Shown here: one piece after another, positions 59,701 through 64,000 of the stretch
Position numbering within the stretch: the first letter of the stretch is position 1
Layout of the letters: every line of letters starts with the position of its first letter
NCBI GenBank assembly: GCA_963691705.1
Contig: OY829539.1
Coordinates: 55,216,327-55,280,326, forward strand
Length of the DNA: 64,000 nt
Reading direction: 5' to 3'
From: Viola odorata
Taxonomy: Eukaryota; Streptophyta; Magnoliopsida; Malpighiales; Violaceae
Translations under genes and position numbers: made by a program
Notes under the pieces: model-generated
Seen by the model: only the letters and a program-made list of their open reading frames with translations
What the model was told of the DNA's origin: nothing
Databases searched by the model: none

Positions 59701-62430
59701 CTCGAAGCACTGGATCACACAGACCAACAGGTTTGTATTGAGTGCATAAAGGGCAAAACCACAGACAAGAGGAGGTTTGAGGCTGAGAGATGTACAGAAA
59801 CTCTAAAAATGATACATACCGATATCTGTGGTCCATTCCCTACGGCATCCTAGAATGGTCAACGGTATTTTATCACGTTTATAGATGACTTCTCTCGTTA
59901 CAGTTATTTGTACCTTTTAAAGGAAAAGTCTGAGGCATTAGACGCTTTCAAGTCTTTTAAGGCCGAAGTTGAAAATCAACTCGGAAAGACTATTAAAGCT
60001 ATCAGATCATATCGTGGTGGTGAATACTACGGTCGATATGACGAGTCAGGTGAACAGCATCCTAGGCCATTTGCTCAGTTTCTCGATGAGTGTGGGATAG
60101 TTCCACAGTATACCATGCCGGGGTCTCCGACCATGAATGGTGTAGCTGAAAGGAGAAACCGTACCCTTAAGGATATGATGAGGAGTATGATTGCCAATAC
60201 CACCTTACCTATATCACTCTGGGAGATGCCTTGAAAACTGCAGTCTATATTCTCAATAGGATACCAACTAAAGTGACTAACAGAACCCCATATGAGTTAT
60301 GGACTGACCGAAAGCATGTCCTAAAATATTTAAAGGTTTGGGGATGTCCAGCAGAGGCAAGGCCTTATAGGCCTGATGAAAGAAAACTGGACCTAAGGAC
60401 TGTTAGTTGTTATTTTGTTAGATATCCGGAGAGGTCACGGGGGTATAAGTTTTACAACCCTACTACCAGAACATTTTTTGAAACGGGAAATGCTCGGTTC
60501 TTTGAGGATATTGAGTTTGGAGGGGAAGATAGACGGTCATATGTCAGTTTTGAGGAAGATTCAGTTATACTTCCTCATGCAGTTCCTGAGGGTTAGTATA
60601 AGCTCACTGTTCATATTCCTGGTTTTGTCCCTCAGCAGGCAAGAAACGACATCATTAATCTTCCTACAGGACAAGATCCACAGGTAATACTTGAGAATCA
60701 TCAAGAAGTCCATGAAGATCCACAACTGGATCAAACTCAACACCCTCATATGGTTGAGAACCAAGGAGATATGCCTCTTAGGAGGTCCACTAGAGTGAAA
60801 AAATGCAATTTCGGATGATTATATCGTATTTCTGCAAGAACATGAGGAAACTATGGACGCTTTGGAGGATGACCCGCTCACCTTCAAAGAAGCCATTAGT
60901 TGTTTTGATGCTCAAAAGTGGATACAGGCAATGTTGGATGAATTCCAATCCATGAAGGACAATGACATTTGGGAGCTTGTACCATTACCTAAGAATCTGA
61001 AACCGATAGGTTGTAAATGAGTTTTCAAAACCAAACGGGATTCACAAGGCAATATAGAGAGGTACAAAGCACGTCTTGTTGCAAAAGGATTCACCCAAAA
61101 GGAAGGAATAGACTATAAAAAGACCTTCTCTCTTGTTTCATCGAAAGACTCGTTTAGGACTATTATGGCCTTGGTGGTATATTTTGATCTTGAGCTTCAT
61201 CAGATGGATGTAAAGATACTTTCCTCAATGAGGATCTTGAGGAAGAAATCTACATGAGGCGACCAGAAGGACTATCCTCCAATGAGGACAGTGAATTGGT
61301 TTGTAGATTAAAGAAGTCTATCTATGGGCTCAAGTAAGCTTCTCGTCAATGGTACTTGAAGTTCCATAGTGTTATTACTTCATACGGTTTCGAAGTAAAC
61401 GCTGTGGAGGACTGTCTGTACCATAAGTTCAGTGGGAGTAGATTTGTATTTCTACTGTTATATGTGGATGACATTTTGCTTGCTACTAACGATGTAAAGC
61501 TTCTTCAGGATACTAAGGCTTTTCTCTCAGATAACTTTGAGATGAAAGACCTTGGAGAAGCATCTTTTGTGTTGGGGATTCAGATACACCGTGATCGTTC
61601 ACGGGGTACCCTTGGATTATCACAAAAGGGTTACATCGATAAAGTACTGAAGAGGTTTAGCATGCAAAATTGTAAGCCACATGATACCCCTATCTCCAAA
61701 GGTGAGAAATTTAGCCTTGATCAGTGTCCTAAGACAGATTTGGACCGCAAGTTCATGGAGGGTATTCCATATGCTTTGGCTGTGGGTAGCATCATGTATG
61801 CACAAGTTTGTACCCGTCTGGACCTTGCATTTATAGTTGGCATGTTGGGGAGATACCAGAGCGATCTCGGAAGGGATCATTGGGTTGCAGCCAAAAGAGT
61901 CTTTCGATACCTGCAGAAAATAAAAGACTATATGCTCACATACAGGAAATCAGATCAGCTTGAGATCATTGGGTATTCTGATTCTGATTTCGCTGGATGC
62001 CAGGATAGCCGGAGATCGACTTCAGGTTATGTCTTTCTTCTGGTTGAAGGAGCCATTTCATGGAAGAGTGCGAAATAGTCACTTGTTGCATCTTCCACTA
62101 TGGAGACTGAGTTCGTAGCTTGCTACGAGGCATCCAGTCATGCTATATGGCTGTGAAATATGGTTAAGGAACTACGAGTTGTCACTGGTATTGAGAGACC
62201 TTTTAGGCTCTTTTGTGACAACCGGGCATCAATGCTGTACTCCAATAGTAATCGGAGTACATCCAGGTCTAAGCACATTGATATAAAGTTCCTTGCCGTA
62301 AAGAAAGGGTTCAGAGCAATCAAGTTAGCATAGAGTTATTGGGTACAAACGATATGGTTGCGGATCCACTCACTAAGGCATTGACACCTGTAGCATTTCA
62401 TGGCCATGTATCGAGTATGGGTGTCATTAA
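56772..62430 (+). pseudogene. copia gag-pol, interrupted and multiply mutated
   Basis: Gag starts MNSASSVSANLNSVTLLSSS, is cut by the hAT insertion (57088-58849) and resumes at HTEKAEISDTIRKF. The zinc knuckle (FFCNKAGHLKKDC, about 59077) has lost its first Cys. The pre-integrase region (WHRWLGHIS, near 59640) precedes an integrase core (FIDDFSRYSYLYLLKEKSEA and VAERRNRTLKDMMRSMI). A frameshift falls near 60232. RT segments include KARLVAKGFTQKEGIDY near 61066 and the catalytic YVDDILLATND near 61460. RNase H shows SDSDFAGCQDSRRSTSGYVF and a final SKHIDIK. Stops occur at 59221, 59587, 59851 and 62076, with several frameshifts. It has no coding function. Confidence 0.9.
57088..58849. mobile_element. 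non-autonomous hAT element nested in the copia gag
   Basis: Terminal inverted repeats taggggtgtcaaaa (57088) and ttttgacaccccta (ending 58849) are flanked by the 8-bp duplication gctatacc at 57080-57087 and 58850-58857, the hAT signature. Both subterminal regions (about 57100-57260 and 58735-58835) are crowded with gggacc/ggtccc words in both orientations, which in hAT elements are typical transposase-binding clusters. The 1.4-kb interior has no transposase (no conserved hATC motif seen) and contains short repeats such as ccagaaacaa and gatccaaaacagcaat. It must be mobilised by a transposase encoded elsewhere. Confidence 0.93.
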
Positions 62431-62849
62431 GTTAGATGCCTGAGATTAGTGGGAGTTCGGTTTGTACTATTGTAACTTGTATATGCTTTAACTGTGTACT
62501 ATGTTATTTCACAGTCTATGGATATTGATTTTATTCAATATATGCTCTAGATTTTGATCTCATAAAGTAAAAAGGATCAGTTGGAAATTTGACAAGTATA
62601 GATCACTTGTAATTTCCATTCTGCACATGCACACTAGATCCATGTCGTTAGTTAGTTAGTACTCGTAATCATTATGAGTTTAATTGCTTGGACTGCGATG
62701 ACTACTCTTTTGGTTCTTGTATTAATGAAGCTAATTGACTGGATTGAATTAGACGGATATATGCTAGCATTCGGGGGTTAACATATGATTGTATGACAAA
62801 AGGTGGTACTATAAGGAACGCATATTGTATAGTTGTCCAAGTGGGAGAT

Positions 62850-63411
62850 TGTTGGAATTTGGACAACGAGACTAATGCGTTCGTACACGTTGGGACATAT
62901 GGACGCATATGTTATGTGTGTACCGTCATATAATATATTGTTAACATTAGGTTAATTGGACCAAATTGATGATCTATTAAAGTTAAAGGGTCCAATCGTC
63001 TAATTAATACAGTGTGGGGGGGCACATTCAGTATTTGTGCAGAATCCCGGGTTAATTACAATTGTTGATGGGTCAATTTGTAATTAACATAAGTTAAATA
63101 TAATTGGGATTTGGTCCCTGGTGGAAGTTGCCATATATGAGGTAAGGTTCTTCTGTTTTTAACGCTTAAGGAAAAAGGGTTTTCCTTAGAAAACAAATGT
63201 ACGTTGAAAACAGAGAATGACGGCTCCCCATTCAGCCCTAAGGCAACAATCCACCAGAAGACCTTTGTTCCTGAATTTCTTCAAGATCATGGCATCATCA
63301 TCATGTACGCTTCCGCATTCCGTTATGATTCATGTATTAATCGATTTGATTTGTTTCTACACTGTTGTTCATAAGGTTAAGAATAGCAGTGAACATCCTT
63401 TGGTTCTAACA
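62850..63411 (+). repeat. 3' LTR of the copia element
   Basis: 562 bp, starting TGTTGGAATTTGG after the purine-rich agtgggaga and ending GGTTCTAACA. It is followed by the target duplication ttttc at 63412-63416. Confidence 0.93.
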
Positions 63412-63416
63412 TTTTC

Positions 63417-63553
63417 TACTGCGTGTCTCCATCCTTTGTTTCCTCTATATATGTTGTTGTTTTTCATGTGTTTGTGAGTCACAAATTCTAGAGCTAGATC
63501 CTCCCTTTGTATTATACATTCAACCTTTGTAATCGGAGTCCGGATCGTATCAA
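63417..63553. other. possible LTR end split from its left part by the copia insertion
   Basis: The copia element was inserted into sequence that continues here and ends ggatcgtatca, similar to the ends of the other LTRs in this window. The left part would be in 54304-54433. I could not locate the start of such an LTR. Confidence 0.35.
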
Positions 63554-64000
63554 CTTCTTAGGATCCCTACTTCCCTCTTATATCAAATTACCTAAATAGA
63601 CACTCTATTAGGTAATCCTAATCAACTAACACTTGTTGGTTAAATGGTTTACTTGATTCAAAAAAAAAGACAACTCCTAACTCAAGATCCTCGGTTATCA
63701 ATCGTGTCTGAATTGGATCACTTGGTTTCTCTAATCTTCACGAGATTAGTTGTCTGTTTATATCTATTCAAATTTGAGGTCTACCATCACCTTTAAAACC
63801 GACTTCAACTAATCAGATTAGGACTTGGATTGGCAAGATCTAAACCTAACTTGAAAAGCGATCTGTTTTTTCAGAAACCTCATGAATGCAAATAATGAAA
63901 TCAATTATAAAAAACATTTAGATACCATGAAATAAGAAGGACCATAATTCTACTACCCTTATTAGAAATTAAAGATTTAGCTAGACATTGACATTGATGA
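63554..64000 (+). repeat. dispersed repeat X, copy 2 (uninterrupted, cut by window end)
   Basis: Reverse complement of 44975-45360 joined to 47377-47440. The join gattaggattacc (complement of ggtaatcctaatc near 63620) is the empty site of the insertion at 45361-47371. It has no coding content and continues past the window end. Confidence 0.8.

Larger units (their letters stand above)
54434..63411 (+). mobile_element. Ty1-copia LTR retrotransposon, decayed, with nested hAT element
   Basis: LTRs at 54434-55004 (571 bp) and 62850-63411 (562 bp) begin TGTTG and end TAACA; ttttc flanks the element at 54429-54433 and 63412-63416. After the 5' LTR, tggtagcggagcca at 55007-55020 resembles the initiator-Met primer binding site with three changes. 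A purine-rich agtgggaga precedes the 3' LTR. A 1.75-kb AT-rich leader (55021-56771) is full of aattgcaat-like words. Coding order gag, protease region, integrase, RT, RNase H identifies Ty1-copia. I count about two dozen LTR differences plus a 9-bp duplication in the left LTR. A hAT element interrupts gag. Confidence 0.94.

Noticed and set aside
1..64000. CRISPR arrays, bacterial operons or organellar DNA
   Set aside because: No regularly spaced direct repeats with unique spacers, no operon-like gene packing, and the genes have spliceosomal introns typical of plant nuclear DNA.

Overview
This is nuclear DNA from a dicot flowering plant. Intron-containing plant genes (MIS12, plant cysteine oxidase, plastid enolase, tetraspanins, a plastid DUF3353-type protein) sit among plant-type LINEs, Ty3-gypsy and Ty1-copia elements, hAT and Stowaway-like elements and AT-rich spacers. 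I cannot name the species from sequence alone. There are no CRISPR arrays, operons or bacterial features.

Layout. 1-2766 (-): 5' part of a MIS12 kinetochore gene, running off the left edge, with gypsy debris in an intron. 2767-5713: intergenic, with a near-perfect 30-bp-arm hairpin and a 1.3-kb fold-back element (FB1). 5714-8912 (+): plant cysteine oxidase, five exons. 9727-13572 (-): plastid enolase ENO1, seven exons, one with a GC donor. 13573-17894: intergenic, with two Stowaway-like MITEs. 17895-43471: a tandem tetraspanin cluster (three complete genes and one orphan 3' exon, all +) stretched by insertions: two LINE remnants, a complete but mutated Ty3-gypsy element with 841-bp LTRs, and a full-length LINE flanked by an 11-bp target duplication. 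43472-50644: repeat-dominated, with a dispersed repeat split by an LTR-like insertion and two LINE 3' fragments. 50645-53966 (+): a 5'-truncated, frameshifted DUF3353/CPP1-like gene whose intron holds a second fold-back element (FB2) carrying tRNA-Pro-like sequence in both arms. 54434-63411: a decayed Ty1-copia element with a nested 1.76-kb hAT element. 63554-64000: an inverted copy of the dispersed repeat seen at 44975-47440.

The host genes do not form one pathway. They serve kinetochore assembly, oxygen sensing through the N-degron pathway, plastid glycolysis, membrane microdomain organisation, and a plastid membrane protein. The most unusual structures are the two fold-back elements: they share an A-rich/T-rich palindromic core but have unrelated arms, and FB2's arms carry a pol III-promoter-like tRNA relic inside a gene intron. 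All calls come from reading the sequence and from memory of the families; no database search was run.
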